From Kosakonia sp. SMBL-WEM22 (GTDB taxonomy: Bacteria; Pseudomonadota; Gammaproteobacteria; Enterobacterales; Enterobacteriaceae): a DNA stretch of 64,000 nt. The stretch spans positions 3,100,001 to 3,164,000 of the forward strand of contig NZ_CP051488.1 of NCBI RefSeq assembly GCF_014490785.1, read 5' to 3'. Positions 24,392-33,522 of this stretch are shown piece after piece. How positions within the stretch are numbered: the stretch's first letter is position 1; the number at the start of each line of letters is the position of its first letter. The notes below the pieces were generated by a model, which saw nothing but the letters and a program-made list of their open reading frames with translations, did no database searches and was not told the DNA's origin. Made by a program: the position numbers and the translations under genes.

Positions 24392-25132
24392 TCAGAGCAG
24401 CGCTAACAGGAAGATAACCTCGCCAAGCTCGATCGCCGCGCCGAGTGTGTCGCCGGTCTGCCCGCCGAGGGTACGCTTGAGCAACCAGCCGAGCAGATAA
24501 ATCGCCACCATTGTGATCAGCAGCGCCAGCACGCCCTGGTAGCCGAGCAGCACCACAGCTAACAGTACGGTGATGATCAAGGTGATAAGAGTATCTTTAG
24601 CGGAAACCTTGCCAATAAAGAGATTGCCCAGCCCTTCGTCGCGGGCGTCGCGGTGGCCGAACATCAGTAACACCGAGCAGCCACGTCCGACAGCGCAGGC
24701 TGCGGCCAGCGCCGCTATCATCGGCGTATCACGCAGCTGTAACTCGCTGAGCAGGAGGATTTTTGCCACCACAACAAATACCAGCGCCAGGCCGCCATGG
24801 GTGCCAAGCCGGCTGTCGCGCATGATCTCCAGCATGCGCTCGCGTCGGCGAGCCGAGAAAACGCCATCGCAGGTGTCTGCCAGACCATCGAGATGAAAAC
24901 CGCCGGTCAGCAGCGCCAGCCCCAGCACGCTCAACAGCGCCGCCAGCGGCGCGCCGCACCAGGTGTGCAACAGCGTGAAAAGAAGGCCACTCAGGCCACC
25001 GAGCAGCAGGCCGACCAGCGGGAAAGTGGTGATCCCACGCACATAATCCGCCCCATCCAGCCCCTGTACCCAACGGCCAGGCACCGGAATGCGGCTGATA
25101 AACGACAATGTGGCGAAGAACAACTTGATCAT
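24392..25132 (-). CDS. cobS: Cobalamin synthase CobS (adenosylcobinamide-GDP ribazoletransferase)
   Basis: A 246-residue polytopic membrane enzyme that joins adenosylcobinamide-GDP with alpha-ribazole, the last stage of cobalamin assembly. It opens MIKLFFATLSFISRIPVPGRW and contains GGFHLDGLADTCDGVFSAR (split: GFHLDGLADTCDG at about 74-86), RDSRLGTHGGLALV and GRGCSVLLMF, all conserved in CobS. The start at 25132 overlaps the stop of a cobU remnant (ATGA). The reading frame is intact, but cobU before it and cobT after it are both broken, so its use in this cell is doubtful unless the other two are elsewhere. Confidence 0.92.
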   Translation of the reverse strand: MIKLFFATLSFISRIPVPGRWVQGLDGADYVRGITTFPLVGLLLGGLSGLLFTLLHTWCGAPLAALLSVLGLALLTGGFHLDGLADTCDGVFSARRRERMLEIMRDSRLGTHGGLALVFVVVAKILLLSELQLRDTPMIAALAAACAVGRGCSVLLMFGHRDARDEGLGNLFIGKVSAKDTLITLIITVLLAVVLLGYQGVLALLITMVAIYLLGWLLKRTLGGQTGDTLGAAIELGEVIFLLALL

Positions 25133-25239
25133 TTTATTTTCACTCCAGTTCCCGAAATCACTAGCCAGACCGCACCGGCGGCCTGCGCCAGCCACCGATT
25201 GATGTGCCCGGTAATATCACGAAAGTGCCGCGCCAGACG
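25129..25239 (-). pseudogene. cobU: cobU remnant (last 36 codons)
   Basis: The minus strand before cobS encodes NRLARHFRDITGHINRWL followed by VWLVISGTGVKIK and a stop, which is the C-terminus of the CobU kinase/guanylyltransferase (RLARHFRDIAGRVN...VWLVVSGIGVKIK). An in-frame TAA precedes it at 25240-25242 and the N-terminal ~145 residues with the P-loop are absent. The stop still overlaps the cobS start as in intact cobUS operons. Confidence 0.75.
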
Positions 25240-25367
25240 GTTTTACGACGCGATGTTTATCCAGCGCGGCGCATTTTATCACTCTGCAAAGAGAGAAAGG
25301 CCTGGTTTTTATAGGTGATAAAGAAAAATAGGGGGAGAAAAGTGGAGGAGAGTGAAAAGAGAAGACG

Positions 25368-25390
25368 GTGAGAGACGAGGCTCTCACCGC
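25368..25390 (-). terminator. Hairpin after tmaR
   Basis: Stem GGTGAGAG / CTCTCACC directly after the tmaR stop, with a pyrimidine-rich tail on the minus strand (TCTTCTCTTTTC). Confidence 0.55.
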
Positions 25391-25398
25391 GCAGGCGC

Positions 25399-25734
25399 TT
25401 ACTCGGCTTTATGTTCGACCGATTTCAGCTCGCCCATGGTTTTCAGTTTTTTGGAGATTTCGCGGCGCTCTTTCGACAGCTCGGCGTTTTTGATGATGTA
25501 GTCATCCACGCGATCTTCGTAGTCGGTACGCATGCTGGCAATAATACCCTGAATGGCTTCAACGCTCATGCCCGGCTTGATGTAGTCGCTGAGGTTGTCC
25601 AGCAGCAGCACACGTTTCTGGTTATCACGGATCTTTTTCTCAACGTCCTGAATTTCGCGCTGCAGTTTGTTTTTGCGACGGAACAGACGCACAAATTCCA
25701 GAACGTCCTGGAATGAAGGCTTGGTTGTTTCCAT
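25399..25734 (-). CDS. tmaR: PTS regulator TmaR (YeeX, DUF496)
   Basis: A 111-residue, highly charged coiled-coil protein nearly identical in layout to E. coli YeeX/TmaR: KPSFQDVLEFVRLFRRKNKLQ, then KRVLLLDNLSDYIKPGMS, then KNAELSKERREISKKLKTMG. TmaR clusters at a cell pole and controls localisation and activity of PTS enzyme I. The ATG at 25734 has AGGGG upstream. Single gene between the cob remnants and yeeA, as expected from the E. coli order. Confidence 0.93.
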   Translation of the reverse strand: METTKPSFQDVLEFVRLFRRKNKLQREIQDVEKKIRDNQKRVLLLDNLSDYIKPGMSVEAIQGIIASMRTDYEDRVDDYIIKNAELSKERREISKKLKTMGELKSVEHKAE

Positions 25735-25900
25735 TTTGACACCCCTGATTAATTGAGATTCGGATTCGTTAAGGCCATCACCTGAGAGGCAAACCTACCC
25801 AAAGCAGTGGCATATGACAATAAGTTTTCCTGCTGGCTATCATAACCGCAAATATAGCTGAATCGAAACAACCTGGCAGCCCGAGGCGATTATTAGCCGT

Positions 25901-27013
25901 TTATTTGCGCAGCGCCCGGCAGATCAAATGCGATAACAACTCCAGCTGGCGCGCCAGCTCCATGCTGAGCCAGACATAACCGTGAATCGAGGTTTCTGTC
26001 ACCGCGTCGCCCTTATGTTCGCCAATCAACTGCCGCAGTTCAGCGACGATATCGTTAAGCTTTTCTGTGTTCGCCAGGATCGGCTGCGGGTTACCCTCAT
26101 AGAGCGCGTGGGCGATGGTGAGCAGCGTCTGCTGCGTCATCTGCTGCGTCTCTTGCAGCGTGCTGGCGTTAATCATCACAAAATGGCTGGCACGCGAACT
26201 CCAGTGGGCGTTGATTTGCAACTCCAGCATACAAACCATATTGCGGCTGACGGTCTGGATCGCCTCGAATATCGCTTTCTGAATATGGGTCTCTTTGCAG
26301 GCGGGCGTAATCAGCCCGCGCATCTTCACCACATCGTTGAGGATTTTTTGCAGATGCTTTTCCAGCCGTGGCCGCTCCACCAGGTTGCGCGAGAAACCGC
26401 CCTGGTAGACGCGGTTAAAGGCCGTGACGTAATTCGCCATCTGGATGCGCCAGTGCAAAAAGGCGCGCTGCGGCCAGATGCCAGTAAAGAGCATGGCAAG
26501 GAGCGATCCGATAATCACATCGCCACCGCGCCACAGTGCCGTCTGCATATCGCCGCTTGGCCCCCCCACAACGACCGCAAGGGTGATCCCAATCAGCAGC
26601 GCCTGGTAAGGCTTTTTGCCGAGCGCCAGCCAACCGCAGAGAAACATAGCGGCGGCGCACCATAAAAGCATCAGCGGTAGTGAGTAGAGCTCCAGCTTTA
26701 ACGCCACCAGCCCCAACAGCGCACCGAAAATGGTGCCGCCGATGCGCTCAAAGGCGCGCGGCACCACATTGCCCCAGAAGGAGATTGGCCCCATCAGCAC
26801 CACCAGCGTAATCAACGGCCAGGTTCCCTCCGGGACATTAAGCAGGCGGATAAGTAAAAAGGTGAGGATAAACGCCAGCGCGATGCGCACGCCATGTACG
26901 ACGCGGTAGTGGCGATAAAGTCGAATTTCAAAGGGGCTGAGGGATTTGTCGCGACGCACAGCCAGGCTCCGGGTTAAAAAGAGAGGCGCAATTGTAGCGG
27001 TATTTTTTCGCAC
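25901..27013 (-). CDS. yeeA: FUSC-family inner membrane protein YeeA
   Basis: A 370-residue protein of the FUSC/aromatic-acid exporter group. Six hydrophobic segments lie between about residues 40 and 190 (for example GVRIALAFILTFLLIRLL and MLLWCAAAMFLCGWLAL), then a long cytosolic helical part. PRAFERIGGTIFGALLGL is the conserved family loop. Substrate is unknown. Lies between tmaR and sbmC as in E. coli. Confidence 0.9.
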   Translation of the reverse strand: MRKNTATIAPLFLTRSLAVRRDKSLSPFEIRLYRHYRVVHGVRIALAFILTFLLIRLLNVPEGTWPLITLVVLMGPISFWGNVVPRAFERIGGTIFGALLGLVALKLELYSLPLMLLWCAAAMFLCGWLALGKKPYQALLIGITLAVVVGGPSGDMQTALWRGGDVIIGSLLAMLFTGIWPQRAFLHWRIQMANYVTAFNRVYQGGFSRNLVERPRLEKHLQKILNDVVKMRGLITPACKETHIQKAIFEAIQTVSRNMVCMLELQINAHWSSRASHFVMINASTLQETQQMTQQTLLTIAHALYEGNPQPILANTEKLNDIVAELRQLIGEHKGDAVTETSIHGYVWLSMELARQLELLSHLICRALRK

Positions 27014-27029
27014 CGATGCCCTGTCAGGA

Positions 27030-27069
27030 CAAAAAAAGAGGCCGCCAGCATCACTCTCGCGGCCTTTTT
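27030..27069 (-). terminator. Terminator of sbmC
   Basis: On the minus strand, AAGGCCGCGAG pairs with GGCGGCCT and is followed by CTTTTTTTG. Confidence 0.7.
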
Positions 27070-27082
27070 GCCCCGCCCGCCT

Positions 27083-27556
27083 TTAGTGGGCGTTCGGCTC
27101 GACGGGGATATACATCTCAATGTCCCAGAAACCGTCGCGCTTACCGTCGTTGTGATAGATCTCAAAACAGGGCCCGGCGGCAATCTGCACCGAGCTGTCA
27201 CCCAACAGCTCGTCGAAAAAGAGATTCCAGCTGCCTTCAAAATCTTCGTTGTGTACCCGCGCGCTCATCACCGCGTAGTGGCCGCCGGGAATGTCGGTGG
27301 TGATAACGCCGGCGCTGTTAACGGGCACCTGGAAATCGCGATCGACGGTGATGGCAACATCGCAGCGCAGCTTCTCCGGCGGCACTTCGTCCGGGTTATC
27401 GTAATAGACGCTGACCCACTCCAGCGGCTGGATCTGGTTATTCTCGACCCACAGTAGAAGCTGCTGAAAGCCCTGCTTCACCTTCTCTTCCCACGGACCC
27501 ACCAGATGAAACCCGGCGATACGGCGCTGCTCTACCTGCTTAACGTTGTAGCCCAT
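27083..27556 (-). CDS. sbmC: DNA gyrase inhibitor SbmC (GyrI)
   Basis: A 157-residue GyrI-like protein that protects cells from microcin B17 and modulates gyrase. Key stretches are RRIAGFHLVGPWEE (11-24), WVSVYYDNPDEVPPEKLRCDVAI and WDIEMYIPV near the end. AGGAGG is placed five bases before the ATG. A full LexA box lies 18-37 bases upstream, in agreement with known SOS control of sbmC. Monocistronic. Confidence 0.93.
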   Translation of the reverse strand: MGYNVKQVEQRRIAGFHLVGPWEEKVKQGFQQLLLWVENNQIQPLEWVSVYYDNPDEVPPEKLRCDVAITVDRDFQVPVNSAGVITTDIPGGHYAVMSARVHNEDFEGSWNLFFDELLGDSSVQIAAGPCFEIYHNDGKRDGFWDIEMYIPVEPNAH

Positions 27557-27573
27557 CGTGACCTCCTGCGCGT

Positions 27574-27593
27574 TACTGTTTGTCTGTACAGTA
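27574..27593 (-). promoter_or_regulatory. LexA (SOS) box of sbmC
   Basis: The minus strand reads TACTGTACAGACAAACAGTA, which is CTGT-N8-ACAG with the flanking TA/TA of strong SOS boxes. Confidence 0.85.
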
Positions 27594-27677
27594 TATCTTC
27601 CCGGCGACCATCAGGCTTGCCGCACGCGTCAATTATGCGAGCAGACTCGCAAGCCTGCCACTCTGCCCGCACGACGA

Positions 27678-28838
27678 TCACCCTTTGTGGTGCAGGTAGT
27701 CACTCAGCCGGGAGAAGAGCCCGCCTTTGCCGACGCTCTCCAGCGTCACCAGCGGCATTCTGGCAATCACTTTATCGCGGTCATAAAGCTGGATCTCGCC
27801 AACGCGCTGGTGGGCGGCAAGCGGCGCTTCCAGCTCTTTGCTGTCCAGCACATATTTGGCTTTGATGTTTTGCAGCTCCGCTTTTGGCAGCACCAGCCAG
27901 CGATCCTCATTGGTGCCGACAGCAATCTGCTCTTTATCGCCGTACCAGACACGCTCGCTGCCCACTTTTTTACCGTTGCGCAGGATCTCAACCGTGTCGA
28001 AGTTCTGCTGGCCCCAGTGCAGCAGCTTGCGCGCCTGCTCTTCGCGCCCTTTTGGACTGTCCGCGCCCATGATCACCGCGATCAAACGGCGTTGACCATC
28101 CACGCTTGAGGCGATCAGATTAAAGCCCGCACCGGAGGTGTGGCCCGTCTTCAGTCCATCGACATTCAGGCTTTTATCCCACAGCAGCCCGTTGCGGTTT
28201 TGCTGTGTGATGCCGTTCCACGTCAGGCTCTTTTCGCTGTACATATGATAGAAATCCGGCTCGCCGTGAATAATGGCGCGCGATAACACCGCCAGATCGT
28301 AGGCCGAGCTGTGCTGCCCCGGCGCATCCAGGCCATGTACCGTCTCAAAGTGGGTGTCATGCAGGTTCAGCTTCTGTACATAGTCATTCATCATCGCCAC
28401 AAACTGCGGCTGGCCGCCGGCAACGTGATCTGCCAGCGCCACGCAGGCGTCGTTCCCGGAGTCGACAATCAGACCGCGGCTTAGATCGCGCACCGTCAGG
28501 CGATCGCCCGGCTTAAGGAACATCAGCGACGAGCCGGCAAACACCGGGTTGCCCTGCGCCCAGGCATCTTTACCAACTGTCACAACGTCGTCGGCACTGA
28601 TGCGATGGCTATCAATGGCGCGGTCGACGACATAGCCGGTCATCAATTTGGTGAGACTCGCCGGATTACGCTGCTGATGCTCATGCCCCGCAGTTAAGAT
28701 TTGCCCGGTCGTGTAGTCCATCAAGACCCATGATCCGGCCTGCACTGCCGGGGGCTGAGGGGCAAATGGGAGGTCGTCGGCCTGAGCGCAATGGACGCTC
28801 ACCGCCAACAATGAAGCAGCAAACAAACGGCGTTTCAA
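27678..28838 (-). CDS. dacD: D-alanyl-D-alanine carboxypeptidase DacD (PBP6b)
   Basis: A 386-residue penicillin-binding protein that trims the terminal D-Ala of peptidoglycan pentapeptides. The signal peptide ends at CAQA (about residue 20). Catalytic motifs are SLTK (S about 62), SGN in VDSGNDAC and KTG in GLKTGHTSGA. The PBP5 C-terminal beta domain follows, and the last residues LFSRLSDYLHHKG form the amphipathic membrane anchor. Order sbmC-dacD-sbcB is that of E. coli. Confidence 0.93.
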   Translation of the reverse strand: MKRRLFAASLLAVSVHCAQADDLPFAPQPPAVQAGSWVLMDYTTGQILTAGHEHQQRNPASLTKLMTGYVVDRAIDSHRISADDVVTVGKDAWAQGNPVFAGSSLMFLKPGDRLTVRDLSRGLIVDSGNDACVALADHVAGGQPQFVAMMNDYVQKLNLHDTHFETVHGLDAPGQHSSAYDLAVLSRAIIHGEPDFYHMYSEKSLTWNGITQQNRNGLLWDKSLNVDGLKTGHTSGAGFNLIASSVDGQRRLIAVIMGADSPKGREEQARKLLHWGQQNFDTVEILRNGKKVGSERVWYGDKEQIAVGTNEDRWLVLPKAELQNIKAKYVLDSKELEAPLAAHQRVGEIQLYDRDKVIARMPLVTLESVGKGGLFSRLSDYLHHKG

Positions 28839-29047
28839 TGAAATATCCTCAATACTTCGGAAAGGGGCGTCCTTTGTACGGAACTTCGTGTGTCGTTACC
28901 TGGCAAAATTGCAAAGAAATGTGACACAAATCATTTTTAAGCCCCTGTTTTTGCGTGTGACGCCGTAAGCTGGCACGGTTTTTCTTCGGCACATGGTCCA
29001 CGATGGTTTACCATAGTCGGCATACTTTCTGACAGGATGAGCTTCTG

Positions 29048-30472
29048 GTGTCTGATTCCCCGGCAACCCCGACATTTCTTTTTCACGATTACGAGACCTT
29101 CGGAACCAGCCCCGCGCTGGATCGCCCGGCGCAGTTCGCCGCGCTGCGCACCGATGCCGATTTCACGACTATCGGCGAGCCGGAAGTCTTCTACTGCAAA
29201 CCCGCCGATGACTACCTTCCACAGCCTGAAGCGGTGCTGATCACCGGCATTACCCCGCAGGTGGCGCGCGCCAGAGGTGACAACGAAGCGGCGTTTGCGA
29301 AACGCATACACGACCTCTTTACCGTGCCGAATACCTGCGTGGTGGGTTACAACAATGTCCGTTTTGATGATGAAGTGACGCGCAATATTTTTTACCGCAA
29401 CTTCTACGATCCCTACGCCTGGAGCTGGCAAAACCACAACTCCCGCTGGGATCTGCTGGACGTGATGCGCGCTTGCTACGCCCTGCGCCCGGAGGGGATC
29501 AACTGGCCGGAGAATGAAGAGGGTCTGCCGAGTTTCCGCCTTGAGCACCTGACCAAAGCGAACGGTATCGAGCACAGTAATGCCCACGACGCGATGGCGG
29601 ATGTCTATGCCACCATCGCCATGGCGCAGCTGGTAAAAGCGAAGCAGCCGAAGCTGTTTGCCTATCTCTATAGCCATCGCAGTAAGCAGAAGCTGGCGAC
29701 CTTGATTGATGTGCCGCAGATGAAACCGCTGGTGCATGTCTCTGGTATGTTTGGCGCGGCGCGCGGCAACACCAGCTGGGTTGCGCCGCTGGCCTGGCAC
29801 CCGGAAAACCGCAACGCGGTGATTATGGTCGATCTGGCGGGCGATATGTCACCGCTGCTGGAGCTGGATGCCGATGCATTGCGTGAGCGCCTCTATACGC
29901 CGAAGAGCGAGCTGGGCGATGCTACTGCGGTGCCGATCAAACTGGTGCATCTCAACAAGTGCCCGGTGCTGGCGCAGGCCAACACGTTGCGGCCGGAGGA
30001 TGCCGAGCGGCTCGGTATCGATCGCCAGCGCTGTCTCGATAATTTACAGATCCTGCGTGACCATCCGCAGGTACGCGAAAAAGTGCTGGCCATCTTCGCC
30101 GAAGCGGAGCCGTTTGTGCCCTCGGAGAATGTCGACGCGCAGATCTATAACGGCTTTTTCAGCGATGCTGACCGCGCTGCAATGAAAATCCTGCTCGAGA
30201 CCGAGCCGCGCAACTTACCGGCGCTCGATATCACCTTTGCCGATGCGCGGATTGAGAAACTGCTGTTTAACTACCGGGCACGCAACTTCCCCGGCACGCT
30301 CGATGAAGAGGAGCAGCAGCGCTGGCTGGCGCATCGCCGCGAGATCTTTACCCCGGAGTTTTTACAACGCTACGCTGACGAGTTGCAGGCGCTGTTCCAG
30401 CAGTATGAGGGGGACAGTGAGAAACAGGCGCTGTTGAAAGCGCTGTGGCAGTACGCCGAAGAGATTGTCTGA
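29048..30472 (+). CDS. sbcB: Exodeoxyribonuclease I
   Basis: A 474-residue 3'-5' exonuclease for single-stranded DNA, involved in recombination and mismatch repair. The DEDD catalytic core is visible: FLFHDYETFGT (D and E), GYNNVRFDDEVTRN and NAHDAMADVYATIAMA. The SH3-like and C-terminal helical domains follow with normal length. The start is GTG at 29048; no ATG is available nearby before the DYE motif. Divergent from dacD across 209 bp. Ends just before a hairpin shared with the convergent tsuB. Confidence 0.95.
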   Translation: MSDSPATPTFLFHDYETFGTSPALDRPAQFAALRTDADFTTIGEPEVFYCKPADDYLPQPEAVLITGITPQVARARGDNEAAFAKRIHDLFTVPNTCVVGYNNVRFDDEVTRNIFYRNFYDPYAWSWQNHNSRWDLLDVMRACYALRPEGINWPENEEGLPSFRLEHLTKANGIEHSNAHDAMADVYATIAMAQLVKAKQPKLFAYLYSHRSKQKLATLIDVPQMKPLVHVSGMFGAARGNTSWVAPLAWHPENRNAVIMVDLAGDMSPLLELDADALRERLYTPKSELGDATAVPIKLVHLNKCPVLAQANTLRPEDAERLGIDRQRCLDNLQILRDHPQVREKVLAIFAEAEPFVPSENVDAQIYNGFFSDADRAAMKILLETEPRNLPALDITFADARIEKLLFNYRARNFPGTLDEEEQQRWLAHRREIFTPEFLQRYADELQALFQQYEGDSEKQALLKALWQYAEEIV

Positions 30473-30476
30473 AAGT

Positions 30477-30499
30477 GCCCTCCCGTGCGCGGGAGGGCC
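30477..30499. terminator. Hairpin between convergent sbcB and tsuB
   Basis: Stem GCCCTCCCG / CGGGAGGGC without a clear T run. Confidence 0.5.
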
Positions 30500-30505
30500 T
30501 GCGGC

Positions 30506-30733
30506 TTACGCCTTCTGGACGGTGATGCTCCAGGCGGCATCACCCACCTGCTGGTAATCCGTGATGGTGTGCCCCTCTTCTGCCGCCCACTGAGGAATCG
30601 CTTCCGTCGCCTGGGTGCAGTCGAACTCAATCACCAGTTCATCACCGCTGTGCATCTCTGCCAGCGCCGCTTTTGCTTCAATCAGTGGGAACGGGCATAC
30701 CTGCGTTACCACATCGAGTTTTTTAATCGCCAT
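30506..30733 (-). CDS. tsuB: TusA-like sulfur carrier TsuB (YeeD)
   Basis: A 75-residue TusA-fold protein. The CPFP motif (VTQVCPFPLIEAK, cysteine about residue 13) carries the sulfur. YeeD works with YeeE in thiosulfate uptake, decomposing or passing on the sulfur. It lies 16 bp after tsuA in the same operon. Confidence 0.92.
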   Translation of the reverse strand: MAIKKLDVVTQVCPFPLIEAKAALAEMHSGDELVIEFDCTQATEAIPQWAAEEGHTITDYQQVGDAAWSITVQKA

Positions 30734-30749
30734 AACAGCTCCTGTTTAT

Positions 30750-31805
30750 TTAGGCCACAGCGGCGGCAAGCTTCGCTTTGCGCTGTGGACGAACATATAA
30801 AAACCATGACGCGGTCCATACGCCAAGGATCATAAATACCAGACCGATCCAGCCCTGCCAGGTCATCATCGCCGTCATCACCAGACCGTTACCGATGGAG
30901 CACCCGCCGGCCATGCTGGCACCGACGCCCATCAACACTCCGCCAAAGCCGCTGCGCAGCGTGGTTTGCGCATCGGCGGCGCGCACGCGGAACTCGCGGC
31001 TGGCTTTCGCGGCAATCAGCGATCCCAGAAAGATACCCAGCACCAGGAAGACACCCCAGTTCAGCACCTTGCTCTGGCCTGTCACCAAAAATTGCAGAAT
31101 GTTGGCAGTCGGCGAGGTGATGCCAAGACCAAACATGCGCCCGGTAGCTTCGCTCAGCGGCCATGCCAACAACGCAATCAGGCCGATCAGCACCGCAGTG
31201 ACAAACGGATGCCAGCGCTTCTCAAACAAAATATGCGCCAGGCCAGTTCTGCGCGGCGGCAGCGAGGCGACTTTCAGCTTCGGCTTGCGCAGCTCTTTGG
31301 CAACCACCCACAGCGTCACCGCCACTAGCAGCACAATCAGCGGCCAGACGGAGAAGCCAAAGGTCTCGGCGATCGAGTTGTGTTCGGTGCTGTAGGTTTT
31401 CAACAGCTGGTTGAGACCCGCAGCGTTCGGCGAGCGCATCACCGCGCTCATCACCATATAGGTAAAGAGCGCTATCCAGCTGCCAATCAGCCCTTCCCCG
31501 GCGCGATACCAGGTCCCCGTCGCGCAGCCGCCTGCGTAGACGATGCCAAGCCCAAAAATATAGCCCCCCACCACGGTGCCAAGCCACGGGAAAGCGCCAG
31601 CGTCATACTGCACCACGCCCGCCTGGATCAGGGCGAAAACGCCCACGCTCTGAATAGCAATGGCGATCAGCAGGGCATAGAACATGCGGCTATTTTTCGC
31701 GATGTACATGTCACGAAAACCGCCAGTGAGGCAGAAACGGCCACGCTGCATCACAAAGCCGAGCAGCGCGCCACAAATAAGTCCACTTACAATCATTAAG
31801 AACAT
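30750..31805 (-). CDS. tsuA: Thiosulfate transporter TsuA (YeeE)
   Basis: A 351-residue YeeE/YedE-family channel-like transporter with about nine to thirteen hydrophobic segments. The conserved cysteine motifs that pass thiosulfate along the pore are present: RGRFCLTGGFRD (about 21-32), YAGGCATGTWYRAG and MAGGCSIGNG. Normal length. Upstream partner of tsuB. Confidence 0.93.
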   Translation of the reverse strand: MFLMIVSGLICGALLGFVMQRGRFCLTGGFRDMYIAKNSRMFYALLIAIAIQSVGVFALIQAGVVQYDAGAFPWLGTVVGGYIFGLGIVYAGGCATGTWYRAGEGLIGSWIALFTYMVMSAVMRSPNAAGLNQLLKTYSTEHNSIAETFGFSVWPLIVLLVAVTLWVVAKELRKPKLKVASLPPRRTGLAHILFEKRWHPFVTAVLIGLIALLAWPLSEATGRMFGLGITSPTANILQFLVTGQSKVLNWGVFLVLGIFLGSLIAAKASREFRVRAADAQTTLRSGFGGVLMGVGASMAGGCSIGNGLVMTAMMTWQGWIGLVFMILGVWTASWFLYVRPQRKAKLAAAVA

Positions 31806-31929
31806 AACGGTAATAGCGTCCGGAAAAACAAGATCGCAAATTATTCACAAGCAGGGGGGCAGGAACCAATAACAAAATGGTCTAGCATAGGGTGTTTTGT
31901 TATTAGCACTGGGCGGGAGAGCGATGGCA

Positions 31930-31963
31930 AAAAAAAACCGGAGGCGTGGCCTCCGGTTCTCTT
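31930..31963 (-). terminator. Terminator of plaP
   Basis: Minus-strand stem AACCGGAGGC / GCCTCCGGTT followed by TTTTTTTG. Confidence 0.8.
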
Positions 31964-31980
31964 AACTGTCTGAGCCGATC

Positions 31981-33342
31981 TTACTGGGTGATATCTTCGT
32001 ACTGTGGCACCGGGTTACGGAAGCTGCGGGTTACGCAGGCCAGGTAAACCAGACCAATACCGCCCCAGATGAGGCCCAGCACCATCGAGCTCTCTTCGAG
32101 GTTGACCCACAGCGCGCCCACCGTCAGCGCGCCGCAGACCGGCAGCACCAGGTAGTTGAAGTGGTCTTTCAGCGTTTTGTTACGCTTCTCGCGGATCCAG
32201 AACTGGGAGATCACCGACAGGTTAACGAAGGTGAACGCCACCAGCGCACCGAAGTTAATCAGCGCCGTGGCGGTGACAAGGTCAAAATTAATCGCCAGCA
32301 GCGCAATCGCGCCAACCAGCAGCACGTTCCACGCCGGAGTACGCCATTTCGGGTGTACGTAGCCGAAGAAACGGGTCGGGAAGACGCCGTCGCGGCCCAT
32401 CACGTACATGAGGCGGGAAACGCCTGCGTGTGCCGCCATACCCGATGCCAGTACGGTGACGCTTGAGAAGATCAGCACGCCCCACTGGAAGGTTTTGCCC
32501 GCAACGTAGAGCATGATTTCCGGCTGCGACGCGTCCGGATCTTTAAAGCGCGAGATATCCGGAAAGTAGAGCTGCAGGAAGTAAGAGGCCACGATAAAGA
32601 CCACGCCGCCCAGCAGTGCGGTGAGGAAAATCGCGCGCGGAATTACGCGCTCGGCGTCTTTGGTCTCTTCAGAAAGGGAAGAGATGCCGTCGAAGCCGAG
32701 GAACGAGAAGCAGAGGATCGTCGCACCGGTGATCATCGGCACCACGTGCGCCCCTTCGGACCAGAACGGACGGGTGCTGGTCAGCGTACCAGCGCCTTCG
32801 CCGTGCGAGACACCATAGATGATAAGCCCGACGATGACGGCAACGATGCCCATCTGCAGGATCACGATCAAGGTGTTGAAGTTCGCAACGGTCTTAATGC
32901 TGCGCAGGTTGGAGATGGTCATAAAGGCCACCAGCGCCACCACGAACAGCCACGACGGAACAGAAGGTACCAGCGCTTCAAAGTAAATTTTCGCCAGCAG
33001 AATGTTGATCATCGGCATGAACAGGTAGTCCAGCAGCGATGACCAGCCCACCATAAAGCCCACGGCCGGGGAGATGGATTTCTGCGCATAGGTATAGGCG
33101 GAACCCGCAGACGGGAAGCGGCGCACCAGTTTACCGTAGCTCAGGGCAGTAAAGAGAATAGCGACCAGGGCAAACGCGTAGGCGGTTGCCACATGACCAT
33201 CGGTCAGGCCGGAGACGATACCGAACGTATCGAACAGCGTCATCGGCTGCATATAGGCAAGGCCCATCATTACAACCGGAATCAGCGTAAGGGTCTTACG
33301 CAATTCCACGCGAGAGGTTTTTGGAGTAACGTTATGCGGCAT
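31981..33342 (-). CDS. plaP: Putrescine importer PlaP (YeeF)
   Basis: A 453-residue APC-superfamily permease with twelve helices. PlaP is the low-affinity putrescine/proton importer linked to surface motility in E. coli. It begins MPHNVTPKTSRVELRKTLTL, then MMGLAYMQPMTLFDTFGIVS, and has FLGFDGISSLSEETKDAERV (positions ~225-245) typical of polyamine importers. Start at 33342 matches the E. coli N-terminus and has GGGGGT upstream; longer frames are not needed. Confidence 0.93.
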   Translation of the reverse strand: MPHNVTPKTSRVELRKTLTLIPVVMMGLAYMQPMTLFDTFGIVSGLTDGHVATAYAFALVAILFTALSYGKLVRRFPSAGSAYTYAQKSISPAVGFMVGWSSLLDYLFMPMINILLAKIYFEALVPSVPSWLFVVALVAFMTISNLRSIKTVANFNTLIVILQMGIVAVIVGLIIYGVSHGEGAGTLTSTRPFWSEGAHVVPMITGATILCFSFLGFDGISSLSEETKDAERVIPRAIFLTALLGGVVFIVASYFLQLYFPDISRFKDPDASQPEIMLYVAGKTFQWGVLIFSSVTVLASGMAAHAGVSRLMYVMGRDGVFPTRFFGYVHPKWRTPAWNVLLVGAIALLAINFDLVTATALINFGALVAFTFVNLSVISQFWIREKRNKTLKDHFNYLVLPVCGALTVGALWVNLEESSMVLGLIWGGIGLVYLACVTRSFRNPVPQYEDITQ

Positions 33343-33490
33343 GGCTAACCCCCATAACGGCGGCGGCCGTCGCAAATGCAAAATATTGCCCCATTTGTGT
33401 TCTTTCCTCAGCGACAACGACTGTCGGTTTTTAAATGTGTATCTATCCGGTACGAAGCCCGGCCTCTTTTATTGAATGACGTTTTGCTTG
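33343..33490. other. plaP upstream region; yeeY absent
   Basis: Promoter region of plaP. In E. coli the LysR-type gene yeeY lies between plaP and yeeZ; no frame or remnant for it is seen between 33343 and 33680. Confidence 0.5.
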
Positions 33491-33522
33491 CAAAAAAATA
33501 ACCGACGCGTTGAACGTCGGTT
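33491..33522 (-). terminator. Terminator of yeeZ
   Basis: Minus-strand stem AACCGACG / CGTCGGTT followed by ATTTTTTTG; with T residues on the other side it may work both ways. Confidence 0.75.

Noticed and set aside
25133..25398. Possible cobalamin riboswitch before cobS
   Set aside because: No B12-box-like sequence seen; the stretch holds the cobU remnant and plain intergenic DNA, and enterobacterial cobU/cobS normally lie inside an operon.
28937..29800. Minus-strand open frame of 287 codons across the sbcB start
   Set aside because: Antisense to conserved sbcB sequence, with no domain and a composition typical of a shadow frame.
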